The notes beneath the pieces were generated by a model that was not told where the DNA came from, did not search any database, and worked only from the letters and a program-made list of their open reading frames with translations. From positions 1-58,717 of the forward strand of contig NJFT01000244.1 of assembly GCA_002221725.1 (NCBI GenBank): DNA of 58,717 bases, in the 5' to 3' direction. Source of the stretch: Scedosporium boydii. Its lineage: Eukaryota > Ascomycota > Sordariomycetes > Microascales > Microascaceae. Positions within the stretch are counted from its first letter, which is position 1, and every line of letters begins with the position of its first letter. Below, in pieces: positions 22,741 through 35,708 of the stretch. The position numbers were made by a program, and so were the translations under genes.

Positions 22741-24165
22741 TCATCGACTGACCATTGGCGTCACCAGCTCGATGCTCTTGGGCCTCGAGTAACCACCTGG
22801 CCGACGAGACGGGAGCGGACGATCCACCCCGCTGGAACTGTAGTGACCACCGTACCCACCACCACTAGCCATGCCCATCCCCGACGAGGCGTACCCCATT
22901 TTCGCGTACGCACTGTCGTAGGTCGACGAGAACCCCCCACGTGGATACGTCGTCTCCGGACTTGCCGCGCTGCGCGTGAATGGCCAGAGGCTGGATCCTA
23001 CTCCACCACCAGCACTACCTGTCGTCGGTGAGGGCGGGCTGCCCGACCGGATGGTAAGTGACCGAAGAGCCGAGATTGCTGCTGTTGCGTCACCAGGCAT
23101 CACTGGCGAGGACGCAAAGTAGGTTGACGTAGGTCTAGAGGGGCAGGCCCGCGGGATGATGTCTTTGGGTTCGCGGTAGTGTCCCGAACTGTATAATGAT
23201 GATGTGGATGAGTTGGTAGATTGTTGTTGGTAGCCCGTGCTTCTCGCCCCGTGGGGTGGAATGTGCTGGAATGAGTTTTCGTCATATTCGCGGCAACTGT
23301 GAGAACGTATTGGTCATTCTCTTTCTCTACTGCTAGGGGGGTTATGCATGGGGTAATACATACGCTTCTGAGCAGTAAAGGCATCGGTCGTCGGCGGGTA
23401 GGAACTGCTTTTCGCAAGCCATACTAACACGATAACATAATTAGCTTGGAAAATAAAATCAAAATAACGACGAAAAAAAGTAGGGAGAAAAAAAATCTCA
23501 AAAAAAGAAAGAAAAAAAATCTCTAGGCGCTGTGGCGGCCTGCAGGAACAGTGCTACTATCATCCTATCGCCCCGAACCATTCGTCGAACCTTTCGGCTC
23601 ATGAGAGCACAACGGCGATCCCCGTTCACAATTTCCAGTCACGTCGCAGGTCAGGTGGAGATGCACGATGACGGATGGGGTAATAAGGCCCCAACAAGTG
23701 ACCCGCCTCTGAACTTGGCTTGCGTGAGGAGACGAAGAATAACTACTCTTTCGCTATTTCCTCGGGAATTGGTGTGCATACCGACCTCCCTTGGCGGGAA
23801 CAGTCGACGATGGCCCGCCATGGCGCAAAAGATGGAAAGGGGAGGTAAAAAGCAGAGGAAAAGAGGAAAGAAAAAAAAAAGGTCGTGAAAGAGAAGAAAA
23901 TAGAAACAAAATCAACCAAAACTTACCAGTACTGGGGAAAGGTATCTCGACCGTCCCCGTCATCAGCGTACTCGTAATATTCCCTTTCCCTTTCCTTGGG
24001 GCTCTTCCCGAGTTTGTAGTTCGATTGGTCCCTCGACTTCTTAGATGAGCTGCCAGAACTTCGCTGTCGTTGCGAGGAGCTCGTCGCTTTCCTCACGTCA
24101 GTCAGGGATGTGTTCGCAGAAAGGCCTTGGCCGGATTTCCTCCGGCTGTGGTGTGTGCTCGGCAT
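22741..24165 (-). CDS. Ecl1-type life-span regulatory zinc protein
   Basis: Three exons on the minus strand, 24165-23927, 23423-23364 and 23296-22741, encode about 284 residues. The core is FPQYCMACEKQFLPADDRC followed by LYCSEACR, with cysteines at about 80, 83, 94, 97 and 101. This is the Ecl1/2/3 'life-span regulatory factor' pattern of filamentous ascomycetes. The N-terminus is Ser/Arg/Lys-rich (SGSSSKKSRDQ), and the C-terminus is Ser/Gly/Pro-rich without further domains. In fission yeast, Ecl1 proteins bind zinc and extend chronological lifespan under nutrient stress; a nuclear or cytosolic regulatory role is inferred here. The first intron is 503 nt (donor GTAAGT, acceptor GTTAG), far longer than its neighbours. 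The second is 67 nt. An 11.5-kb gene-free block lies upstream. Confidence 0.85.
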
Positions 24166-27100
24166 GTTGATGTAGTTGAAGAGTGTGTGTTTTGTGAATT
24201 AGAAAGCGTAAAAGTGAGAGAGAGAGACGTCGAGTTCCGTGTTAGCCAGGCGGCCCTGGATCAAGCAACGTTCAAGTACCAGCCAAAAGTATGGAGAGAG
24301 AGATGGGCGGTAAACGAAGGCCTTGCTGAATAAGGCAGAAAGAAGAGAGACGGAAAAATGAGAAAAAAGATGGGGAGATAAAGTATTATGTTGCTTCCGG
24401 TCTGGAGCTGTGTGGGGTTGACGCCTGTTTTTTTCGTTGTCCCACAAGCTCTACGAAGTATAAGCGAGCTAAACAGTCGATCGGGGGTCGTTCCCACTGA
24501 GGAGAACGGCTAGACGAGGGAGGGGGGATGAGCTTGAAAGGAGTCAGGGGGTTTTATCGATTCAAGCCCAAGATCCCCGCTTGGATGTGGATCAATCCGA
24601 CAAGAAATACAAGGGCAAAGGGCGAGGAAGAAAAAAAAAAAATTTTTTTTCTCCTTTCAATCGCGATAATCTCCTAGATTAGGTGCGCGTGCGTACAGCC
24701 GATTCTCGGGTAGGCTGTTCAAGGTGGCGAAAAAGAGTCTGCTCAATTTGGGGGAGTGGTCACAGTGGTGGTGTGGTGTTTGGTGAACTTCCTTCCCAAT
24801 GAAGCGATGCTGACCGGCGGTTAATCGGGGCTCCGAGCTGAATTGGAAATAGAAGCAGGTACGCAGCAAATCTTTTCTCGTCTTGTTGTTTTCTCTTCTT
24901 TCCTAATCCGCTGCGCCTTCTCGGAAAACTGGAATTCTCTATCGTTTGATCCTTGGCTATTGGTCGAACCAGGGAGTCAAATTGAAATTTGACAGGAAAA
25001 TGTAGGGAGTGTGAGTGGGACGAGAGGCGCGAAGGTAATGCGAGGAAGAGAACGACGAATTGGCTGTGGCGTAGCCTTATAATTATTTCCCTTTGAGAAT
25101 GAGCTGCCCACTATTTGTTTGGCACGACGAGCAGGAATCTTTTTGCCAAGAAATCCGGGGGAATCCAGAGCTCTAAAATACTCTAATAATAATGCGCAGT
25201 GCGGCGGCGGGAGGGGCTACTTTTCGCAGAAGGCAAACCCGGAGAATAGCTTGAGAAATCGGGGTTAAGGTCTTTTTGAACAAATCAATCAATCAAATTT
25301 CGGCGAGACCTGGATGGCTTCGACAAGAACCAGAATAGCGCCGACAACCTCTTTGGCAGATTGGGTCTGGCCAGAGATGGCGCCAGAACTCGTACACAAC
25401 TGGGGCTTTGATGTACAAGTGTACGAAGTACCTATCAGGGTAGGCAAGGCAGTTCCGGGTCGGTCGGGTGGGTGCAGTCAGCGTCAGGCGGACGGGCAGG
25501 TGATAAGAAATAAGGACCAAAAGAGGAAGAAGGTCTGACGCCTGGCTGTTGAGGCTTGGATCGGGGCCCTGTCTTTTTTTTGTAGTCTGTCCAAACTTGG
25601 CATGGAAAGTAGAGGGGTTACAAGGACAAAAGGCGGCGTCGATGGTGTAATCCAATGGAATGGACGGAATGGTGAATTGGAACGCGTCGACAGAACAAGG
25701 AAAAAGCGGGCGGGGGCTTGTGACTTTTGTCCGTGCCTCCTGTGTGGGAGCTTAGAGGGAGAATGAGCAGGTTTGGGTTGTCGACTTGAATGTTGTGAGC
25801 CGGTTTTTGGGACTTTGGGACTTTAGGAGGGAGCTCGTTTTCTTTGGGGGTTTAGTTCTTTCCAGCAGATCTTCTCGGGTGTTGTCAGCGCTTGTCGGTC
25901 GAATGGCGTTAGTTGCGTCACCGATGGTGTAAGTGTGGTGACTGGTCCACCGATGAGCAGTGATCAGTGGCAATGGCGACAGTGAAGGACAGACAGACCG
26001 CCAGCACTTTGAGGGGCTCTCAAAAAGCTTGAAGGGCCCGGGCGGATACTGAAACAGGTGAGAGACAAAAGTAATGTGCTGCACAAATTGATTGGATTGC
26101 CCAAGGAGGAATTGGGTCGCGAACTGGGATCGACAGGTGCGGTGTTGAAGCTATATATTTGTTTCGCGAAAGGGGGCCGTTTCTTTGTGTTTCGACCGGG
26201 TCGTTGCAATTGTGAATATTATTCACAAACAGATTGAAGATCCCCAAATTGCTTGGGGGGATTGATGTCTAAGAATATGAATCCCGGTGTAAGGGGGGAT
26301 ATGATCGGTTTAAGGAGAAACAAATATGAGAAGAAAAATTTAGAAAAAAATAAATCAAAAACCCGACTGCTACTATATCCGGTGACTTCGTATACGAAAA
26401 CTCGAGCCAGCTGTGGAGCGAGTTAGACAATCAATTTGCGAAACGGAGGAATCGAACTATTTAGCTGCGGGTTGGACTGATCGAGATCTGGGCGACGGGC
26501 GTGGGATCAGGGAAGAGCAGGGAGAGCACTTACATGGAAGCAGGTGGGAGGCCAAAGTGGGAGGCAGAGGGTGTGAGAGTGGGAGTGACTGGGAGTGAGT
26601 GGGAGCGCGGGTGGGGAGCAGCTCCAGAGGGCAAAAACGTGGTTCCTGACCCGATTCTTGACTGGCTTCTCTTGCTTCTTTGGCTCTCCGCTTTTCTCAG
26701 GTAAAGTCTGGCAAGGTTCAGGCAGGATCACGCCCTGGGCTCTAGGGCTGGACAACTTAAAAAATTTTCCTTGTCTCGACTGTTGGAACGTCTCAGAAGA
26801 AACGAAGAACCAGGAATAAATTTTGAAAATGAAAATAAAAAAGAGAGTTGTCCAAGACTGTATCACCGGCCAGGCACCGGAGGAGCAAGGCCCCAATAAA
26901 TGTATTCGATGAACCAGCCACGAGAGATTCGATTCCGACCAGTACTTCGAAACCTTGATGAGGAAACGATAGACTCACAAGCTCCAGCAGTCTCCAGTCT
27001 CCAGATAACAAAAGAACTGGTCAAGCGTGAGTCGATCGTCAATTCCGAAAGCGGAGAGACGCTGGAGAGGTTGTGTGAGGCCAATGGACATGTACAACTG

Positions 27101-30100
27101 CGCAGGCGAAGAGTCGGGATCTTTCTCACACGCCCCTCGTGAATTTAGGCATGTGGAGCACCTATGGAGAAGTGCCAGAGGTCGCTTCGTACTTGGCGCA
27201 CACCACTCAGACAAAGAGGTGGCCTATCTTTGGAAAAAAGGAATATGATTTGGCTGGACCCGATCGGCAGGAAGCTCTTCTCGGCGCTGGCTTCGATCTC
27301 GGGAATTTTGGGGAACCGATGCTCGGGTTAAACCAGAGAATCTCGGTGAAAGTTGAAGAAGGCAAAGAAAAAAAAAAGAATGCTTCCCCTCCAATCTGTT
27401 GTTTATGACGTGTGGGGTGCGAAGAACAACTCGCATATAATGAGCCTGTTTTGTTCGGCAATCAAGCTCTCCGTGGACTCCGGTTTTCTTAGATCAGGCT
27501 TCAATGGCTCTCTTCTTGTCCACTTGGTTGTCTCTTAGGGTCCGCTTGTTGTCTCCTCGACAGCAAGCCAGCGAAGCGAGCCTGTTCGCCAAAGCTTCAA
27601 TAACGTGTGGCCCTGGCGGGCTTGGCTCGTCAGTCGGTGGGGTTCGGTGTTATTGTCAGGCTCCCAGGCCCTCACCGTCACGGAAACTCTCGCTGAACCG
27701 TACCGTACCGTACGTACAGAAATAGAACCTCGGAGCTAGCAACGGGCACCTACTTGGCTATCATGGAACAAAGTTCGGTTGAGGAAGCAGTGACAAGAGG
27801 GGCAGTGAATATATAATCAAGATGTGGGTCCACTGGGAGTGCCGTACAATTGTACAGAGGAGGGCAGACCGTTAGCAAGCTGGGAGGTCTTGTAGCTGCA
27901 CTGTAATTTGAACTTGAGCGAGTCTAGTCTTGGTCAGAGGAGCAAAAGAAATTCAAGAGAAGGCCGTGGTGTTGAATTTGAACGGCATGAAGATTGAAAG
28001 AACTGGAGGGGGATGTGGACTCTTCTTGTAGCAGCGAACTGGAGTTCGATGTTCCTTCCTGGGGGGAGGAGAGGAGAGAGTCTTGGATAAATCATCAATT
28101 GATGCCCGCCTTCCACCATACTTGGCCCTTCGTCTCTTAGGGAAGCCGCCAACGGACCAGAGCCTGGCCATTCCCCATTTCCGTCTTGGGACTTGGGCAA
28201 CAGAATCTCGACAATGCAGGCGGTCTAAAACGAATTAATCCGTCAATATAATTGAATGCCCCATAGTCCGCCCTCGACTATAGTCCAGAGGCCAGGCCAG
28301 GCCAGTGCTCGCTACGCTGTTTACTGTTAGGCTGGCTTTCGTTTCATACAGCTGGTATGAAAGATAGTAAAAAGATAGTAGACACCCCACCCTGCATATC
28401 CACCTAGCATATCTCGGGATATATTGACCTCCGCCGAGTGAAACGCCCATCCCCGCTCCACGTCCACGTCCGGTGAGGAGGCGGCCGAGGATGGGCAACC
28501 GGGCAAACAGGCGGGATTGTGACCAAGGATAGAAACAAAGGGGAGGGGCTCTTTACCGGACGATCACATATGCAAGAAACATACATATAACAATGCAGAT
28601 GCAAAAGGCATTAATGAAATTGTATATCAAAATATTATTGATTTGATCTGTTGATGAGGGGTGGTCAAGTGGTGTCAACGATGATCCCCTGCACCTTCTC
28701 CTGCAAATAGTAGTCGGAAGAAGCAGCCGACCTCGTACCAGCACGGTCGACAAATGCATGGGTGCAGGAGACCGAGATCAATTGATTCGGCAGGAGGGGG
28801 GTAGCAACCTGTGCGACTTTTTGGGCTGGACTCTGTGCGGCAAGCATCAATGGTGCATATGCATTTTCGATAATACCTAGCCGTTGGGGCAGGTAACCAT
28901 GATGATGCATATTGGTCACTGTGAGGACTGCGTGAGGGGAAGAGCTTGGCTCGGTTACTCAGAAGTAGACTCTACCCGCCATCTATTGATTAATGGGCGC
29001 TTCGTCTAGACCCCACGACTTCTCGTCAACATCAATGATGATGCCAAAACATGATACCAAACGAGGCATGTCTCATCATAGTACACCCCATCAGTGGAAG
29101 GTTGTATCTTGGTCACTCAATAGCAGGAAAGACTAGCACGATGTATTGACCAGATGCCAGCGTTGTCATTTCGCCTTCATCTGCACATAGAAGTAGACAG
29201 ACAACCTTCCATCCCTCACTCTGATCTTATTTCATAGCAGCATCAAATACCAAGAGAGCATACATACCCCTCGAGAGTTGAAGCCTAGCACCTACTTGTA
29301 CCTGGTCAAGTCGGAAGATTTTGAGTATGACTGCAGAAAATTCCAGCAGGAGCATTACTTTGTACTAGAACTGTTAAGGTTATTACTATGTGGAGCGCTA
29401 GCAAAGTGCCTGAGTCTAGCCCCCTCAGACCAAGAGGGGGGAGAGAGAGACTCAGGTTGAGCATGAGGAAATGGGGGCCAAGAGCAAGTTAGCAAGTTAC
29501 AGTTTCGAGGCTCTCCTGGTTACAACGTCATTACTTCCTCATCCAAGATGGGATCATCGTTGGATCGTCATTGAGTTCCTGAACCCCACTCTGCGCTGTG
29601 GTGATCTCAAAAAAAAGAACCGTTCGAACATTTCCCGTGATCTTGCGCGTATTCGGTCTAATCGGTCGGCACGCAATTTTGCGGCTGGCTTGCTCCACAA
29701 CCAACCCTGAGCTCTCTTTTCTTTTCCTGATGTCTTTTTTGCTCCCTTTTTTCCTTCTTGCATTCACCGGCTTCGATCTAGCTGCGTCTACCCTATACAG
29801 AAAAGCTAGAGAATCGCAATAGACTCAGTTTCCCTCGAGACCCAAGCATTGAACGGCGTGCGGTGCTAGTGTGCAGTCCTTCTTCATACTAGTCTGTGTT
29901 CGATGTTTCGTGCGTCCTTGCCCCGTGCACCAACGCATCAATCTTAATTCCTGTTCCCTCCAAGCACCTCGTCGTCTTTGATAGTCTGTCCCGTGCCTTG
30001 CGCAATGATACCCTCTTGAACTGACTGTCTTTCGTCCCCCCGCACCAGTAGCCACGTTACCCGCTTCGCATACGCGGGGGCACCAACTTGGAGCCAATAA

Positions 30101-33100
30101 TTATCATCGTAAAAGAGCAATTGATTAATCGCTATCTCTGCACCCCATTCCCAGGCGATTATTATTTGCCATTCTGGATATCGTTCTTTTTAGCCCCCGG
30201 TCGTTGTTCGAAACTAGATTTGAGAGCTACGAAGTAATGGGTTAGTGTGGCCTCATCTATGAGATGACCTCTCTTCACGATATTTCATGAAGTTGGTTTG
30301 ATAGAGGGAGAGTAAAAGAGAAATGGGCTGGTACAACCGTTCCCCGCATCTCTGTGCTCTCTCCTCTCCCATATCTCACACTCTGCTCGTCTCCGTTACT
30401 CCGTCTATCCCTGTGACTGTGAGACCCTCCCCAGCCGCACCGACCATACACTACATGGGAGAACCCTGCGGCTCCCCTTTCCCAATTGAGCGGCCAACAG
30501 CATCCCAGAGTGGGCTGCTTCAGCTCTCCTGCAGAAAATCGTGCGCCGGCCGTCATTTTTGCTCTTGGTTTCCCGCCCCTCCCAGCACACGTTCCTCGAG
30601 ACGCTCCCCGCCAAAAAAAAAAAAAAAACTTGACCCCCATTGAACAGTTACCGAGGATCCATTGGATCCAGGTGCACAACCGGTGCGCATTACCCCAGTT
30701 TGCACCGTGGTTTACGTGGAATGTCTGAGAGGATGCATCGAGCCTGCCATGCAGGGCGTACGGAAGTGATATTCCCCCTCCTCAGGACTACGGAGACTTG
30801 CTATCGTCATCAAGGGCCTTTCGGGATTCCACGCCTCCGACTATACATAACTATCAACCGAAGCTTCCGTGGAGGACAGGTTGATAATCCTATTGAATCG
30901 CTCTGGGGCAGTGTCGAAGTCAAAATGGAAGTGATCCGTCCCGGAGTCGTTTCAGAGGAGCCCAGCTTCAACAAAAGGTCGCGCCCATGACGATGAATAT
31001 CCACTCTACATCTCCCCTCATCGATTGCGTCAACCCGGTCCACGCGTGAGACGCCGAGTTTTCCGGGTTTTGGCGTCAACGACAGCACTGTTAGGGCCCA
31101 GGAACTCAATATCCTAGGTTTTCCTCTGTTGCGAGGCCACAAAAAAAAAAATTATAATAATAAAATAAATTGAATTAAAAAACTTGAGAAGAAACAAAAA
31201 GAAAAATCATCATGTACAAGACGCATTAAAACTTTTTAGTCTCCGATCCCCGCAAGCGTCGTCAGAGCCGCGCCCTCGCAAAAAAAAATCCCATCACCAT
31301 CCAATAGCGACGACAGGATTCGGCACCACCTCCACACAAGCTGACCACGTTCCTTTGGAATCATCCCAATTTGTGGCCTCAGACCTCTCTAGACCCCCCC
31401 ATAAAAATATCCAGGCCAAAAAAACTTTATAAGTACCTGCTCCATAAGATCAACGCAACCTTGGGACGGGGTGGGGCCCGTAGCTCCAAAGATCCAAAGA
31501 TGCCCGCTCCGTCCGTCCAGGGTTGAGGATGTCTGCCGCAGCCACGCCCATTCCTGGTTCCACGGGACTGGCGCAGGAACGAGGGTGAAGCTGGCCCATT
31601 GGAACGGGACGGCCGTCTGACCGCACGTCACGTTTCTAGCTAAGGGACCAAGGGGAGTTGCGAATGAACGATTTTTTTTTCTTCATTTCCTGTTCTTTCC
31701 GGCTGTGACTTCTTTCCATGTGGCTCTCTTTGGACTTGTAGATTGGCTGTTGGAGTTGAAGACTCTTTTTTTGTCTTACAAATTCGAGATCTCTGCTCCC
31801 TCCCCACGCCGATGAACAGGGCTCCGTTGTCATGGCCCGGAATCGTTCGGGTAGCAGTATGGTGGGGTCGGCAGTCGAAACTCTACTTCGTATGTAATGC
31901 ACCTATTCTGACGCGCATTTGCTCGTATTCTAGTATGTCCCGAGAGATAGGGCTCCGAGGCGAGGGGCTTTACGCAGTTTGCGACCCTTGGGCGAAATGC
32001 GTGGGCTCTCGATATTCTCCTACCCCGCCACACGACGACGACGTTGGAATGGGTAATGGTTTCTTGCCTTTCTGAGTGGAATGTGTTCCCATCAACAACG
32101 AATAATCGCCTATACTTACACAGCTATGTAAAGCTTTTCGGTGACAGGGCGTTGAGCACGCGCTCCATTGGCCGACCACTGAGGCTCTTAATGCCAGGAT
32201 ATATAAGCCATTCACACATTTTCTATGGTAGATCCGGCCACTTATACGACGTGGAGTTTGGGTGGGTTTGCCATCCTCAAAACGTCTCACCGTTCCATAT
32301 GCAATTCAGATCCCATGTTCCCACCTGCTCCCCAGAATTCTAGTTGACACTTTCAAGGACTCTTGTTTCTGCGTACATGACCGCACTACGCGCTTCCTGC
32401 TATCGAAGAGCGGTGGAGAGGACAGCCTCGAATTTGAGGGTTGCAGCAGAGAGCTGACCAGCTCCCGTGGATCTACGCCCGATACGCCGAGGTCAGCTCA
32501 GATGAGAGTTATATTCCTCCGATTGAAGAAGGCCCTCTCTCAAACCCTTTCGGAGGAGTGCACACGAGCAGCTTAGCCTCCTTGACACGATTGAGTCGTC
32601 GAAGCAGCTGATCGTGGAGCGAAACCCCCACGCCATAAGATGAGAGCAGAGACATCCCGAATCGAGAGACAACTCGCCGATTCTCCAGTTTGTGCCGGTC
32701 GAGTCGCCAGATTACTGTCGTTATTGCACCACACCTACTTTCTCTCACAGACCCTTTTACACCACGGCGCCAAAGTAATCCATTCATATGATCGAAGTCC
32801 CTTCTGCATAGATATCAGAGGCATCATCATCATCATCATCACCTGCGACAGATCGAGGCAAAGCGACTAATGCGGAACGGCAAGATCACGGAATACTCCA
32901 CCAAGCTTATCTCACTCGGCACGTGCCCATCCAAGTGACACCGTGACAGCGGCCTATCTCCCTGGCTTACCTGTCCTATTGCCAGGTTTCCTGACCCCTT
33001 CAATCTCGGTCAGATGGACATGGACCTGCAGGTGGTCGATTGGGGAAAACAGGGGGATACTCCCGCTCATATGTCGCCATTCAGCGATCTGTCGAGGCAA

Positions 33101-35708
33101 GCGGTTGGTGGAGATAGAGAGATGCAGGGTGCGCGATATGCTAGCGGCAGGCCAGCGGCGTCGACGATTCCCCAGCTACGACGTGGTGATGGCCGCCTAG
33201 ATGTCCTCGTGACCGTTTGGCTGCGTTGGTAGCGCCCCCGCAGATTGGGTGGGCTTTTATCTAGCCTGTGAGTCTCTGGCAGTTGGATTGATATGTGGAG
33301 CGCTGCCAGTCAGGCTTTGGAATGTTGGATCGAGAGGGACCCAACTTCGCGTGCGGCTTGATACGTGCAATCCTAGGCTAGGTCAGGTACGTACTCTTTC
33401 GACCGATTCAGGAGATATCACGCAATATTGCGGGGACCGAGACTTCAATACTCTCCCAGCCGCAGTCTCGGCGGACATAGGGATGACTCCTGGGCTCATC
33501 TAGACATGTTTGAGATGCACGCCCGCCTGAGATATTCACACACCTATATGCCTGGCGAAGGAGGTGTTCTACTTCACAGGACAATCTGCAGTCGCGGGCC
33601 AGTGATCTCTCACCGGGAAGATGTCTCCACAGGCCCTTCTCCCTCTCAAACCCGCGGTGGGATATTAGCTCACCCGCGATGAGATTTCGCCATCACCCCC
33701 CCACCAATATGTGTCCCTTTCTTGGCCCGAGAATTGTGTGCAGCATGCCATTCTCTCGGGAGATTTATGGAAAACGACCAGGAGGCATCTCCGCCTCCCT
33801 ACACAGGTTCTTTGAATATATACCTATTTGCAAGTGGAATTACATACTGAAATGGGAGGGAGCCAGGACACACCCACCCTCCCCCTGATGGATTTGAATG
33901 GGGTTGCGCTGGATTAGGCAGGAACAGCAGAGCTGGAGAAGGGGACCCTTGCCACCCCTTCTCTGAATCAATTTTTTACCTCTTTCTCACTCGGACACTT
34001 TACGGTCTGAAGATAAGGAAAACGCTCACGAGACGGCATCGATTTACTATTTTTCTTTCTGTTTCTTGGTTTGCTTTGCGGGCGTAAACCGCGTGGGGAC
34101 AGGTGGGAATGGATGGGGGTCAAGACTTTAAAAGTACCGAATTCGGCAACATGGCTCCTACTAGGGATAGGGCTTGAATTCGGGAGGGGGGGTGTTAATT
34201 TAACAGATGGCAGGACGAAGAGTCTGGTTCCTCAACCTGAACGAGCGCGGGCGAGTGTCCGTCTCCGTCTCTCTGGAAGGGGGAAACGTCTGTTCCTCGA
34301 CCATTTACGAACCGGTCTGTTCGGGTAATATTATGAAGGACGGGGACTCAGACCTGATGGATGAAGGGATCGGAGAAAAAAAGCCAAGGATCGGGGTTTG
34401 CTGAATGCTAACGTGGACATCGATATGTCTTATCTTAATCCAAGATCCCAAAGATGTCGGCCGCTCTTGGCGATTGTCGTGGCGCATAGGTTATCCTGCC
34501 TCGTAGTCGTACCCGGGAGAGGAGCCCGTCCTGTGTACGCCGAGGTAAGATGGCTCTGTCGCGTGGTCTTTGTGGGCCATTTCGGAGGTAAGGGTCGATT
34601 CCTTTGTCAAAACCCATTGAATCGCACAGCGATAATATATATTGGGATCCTCGTTTCTAATAGGCCTCGCTCCCAAGCTACCGACGCGGGCGAAGGGTTT
34701 ATTTACCGTATCATGGCAGTGTTGCTGATAAGCCGAGACGAATATATCGCTTATCTCGTCAACATCGCCTAGCTATCTTGACAGCTCAAACGAGCCAAGC
34801 TTCTCTCGCCACTCCCGAAAAACATTCCATTCGGCTAACAAAGCTTACCACCGGTCCAGTAAAAAAAAAAAAAAAAAGGGTTCATAGCTCCCATCTGATA
34901 AGAAAAAAAAATTCCAGAAAACCACAAGCCATCAAGGTCGAGTCAGACGTCAACTATCCGATGTCGGAGCCATCTCCCTTACCAACAGCGATAAGCTATG
35001 ACTCTTCCGTTTGTTTTCCTAATCAGGTAACGGTGACGCGGGCGATGGGCCCGACAATGTGGATTCGTGGTCCGAGGGCGGAAAACCCGGTTCCGGGTTT
35101 GTTGTCCGGGAGCGGAGGGTCGGCGAGAAGCCCGGATTGATCGGAGATAGGGTGTGCGTGGCGATATCGGGGGGACTCAAACGACGTCGAACTGGAAAGA
35201 GGAAACTGCGGTTTATGCGAATGAGATCACTTAGGCCAGGGTGTGTTCAGGTGAGAAGCCTGAAACCGACTCGATCCTTATTCTTGGCGAGGAAATCTTG
35301 GAAGATAAGGAAAAAAAAAAAAAAAAAGTGCAAAAAGCTCACCCCGGGCGTCGAATCGACGATTCCGAGGCTACGAAAAACCGCAGTTTTTGCTGACAAC
35401 CATTGAGCAGTTTGGGGACGCCATCCCCGAGTGCACCCTGCAGTGCTGCTCGGCTGGTAACTTTGGGCTTGGGGTGGTATATAAAGCTTTTGGTGAGTGG
35501 ACTGGTGATAGCGCGGAAGGGGCGAAGGCAAGGAGTTCCTTCCCTTGGTCTGGATGCTTGGGCCCTGCTCGAGATTATGATATATCAATTTTTGGGGGTG
35601 CGATAAACTCCTTGCTACGATACATTCCGACGTGAAAGACCCCCCCCAGGCGCAAAACGCTATCCAACAAAAAAGAATCATCAAAAGAAATGGAAGAAAA
35701 TCACATTA
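24166..35708. other. 11.5-kb block without a recognisable gene
   Basis: Open frames occur on both strands, none above 134 codons, and none shows a domain, a plausible exon chain or conserved motifs that I recognise. A minus-strand frame at 28665-28919 (84 codons, starting MTNMHHHGYLPQRLGIIENA) is the most protein-like but was not called. Base composition is not visibly AT-rich, so this is not simply an RIP desert. It contains TACGAAGTA copies at 24452, 25422, 30228 and 31884, ATCAATTGAT copies at 28094 and 28777, a GTACAATTGTAC palindrome at 27844-27855 and A-tracts near 30617, 34861 and 35311. It may hold long upstream control sequence or non-coding RNA for the adjacent Ecl1-type gene. Confidence 0.5.
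27844..27855. repeat. GTACAATTGTAC palindrome
   Basis: A perfect 12-bp palindrome in the gene-free block. The same 12-mer occurs once more, at 56679-56690, where it abuts a TACGAAGTA copy. Confidence 0.6.

Noticed and set aside
30617..35325. A15-17 tracts near 30617, 34861 and 35311 as retroposon tails
   Set aside because: No coding remnant, truncated element or target-site duplication was seen beside them. Similar tracts occur in leaders, as at 6250.
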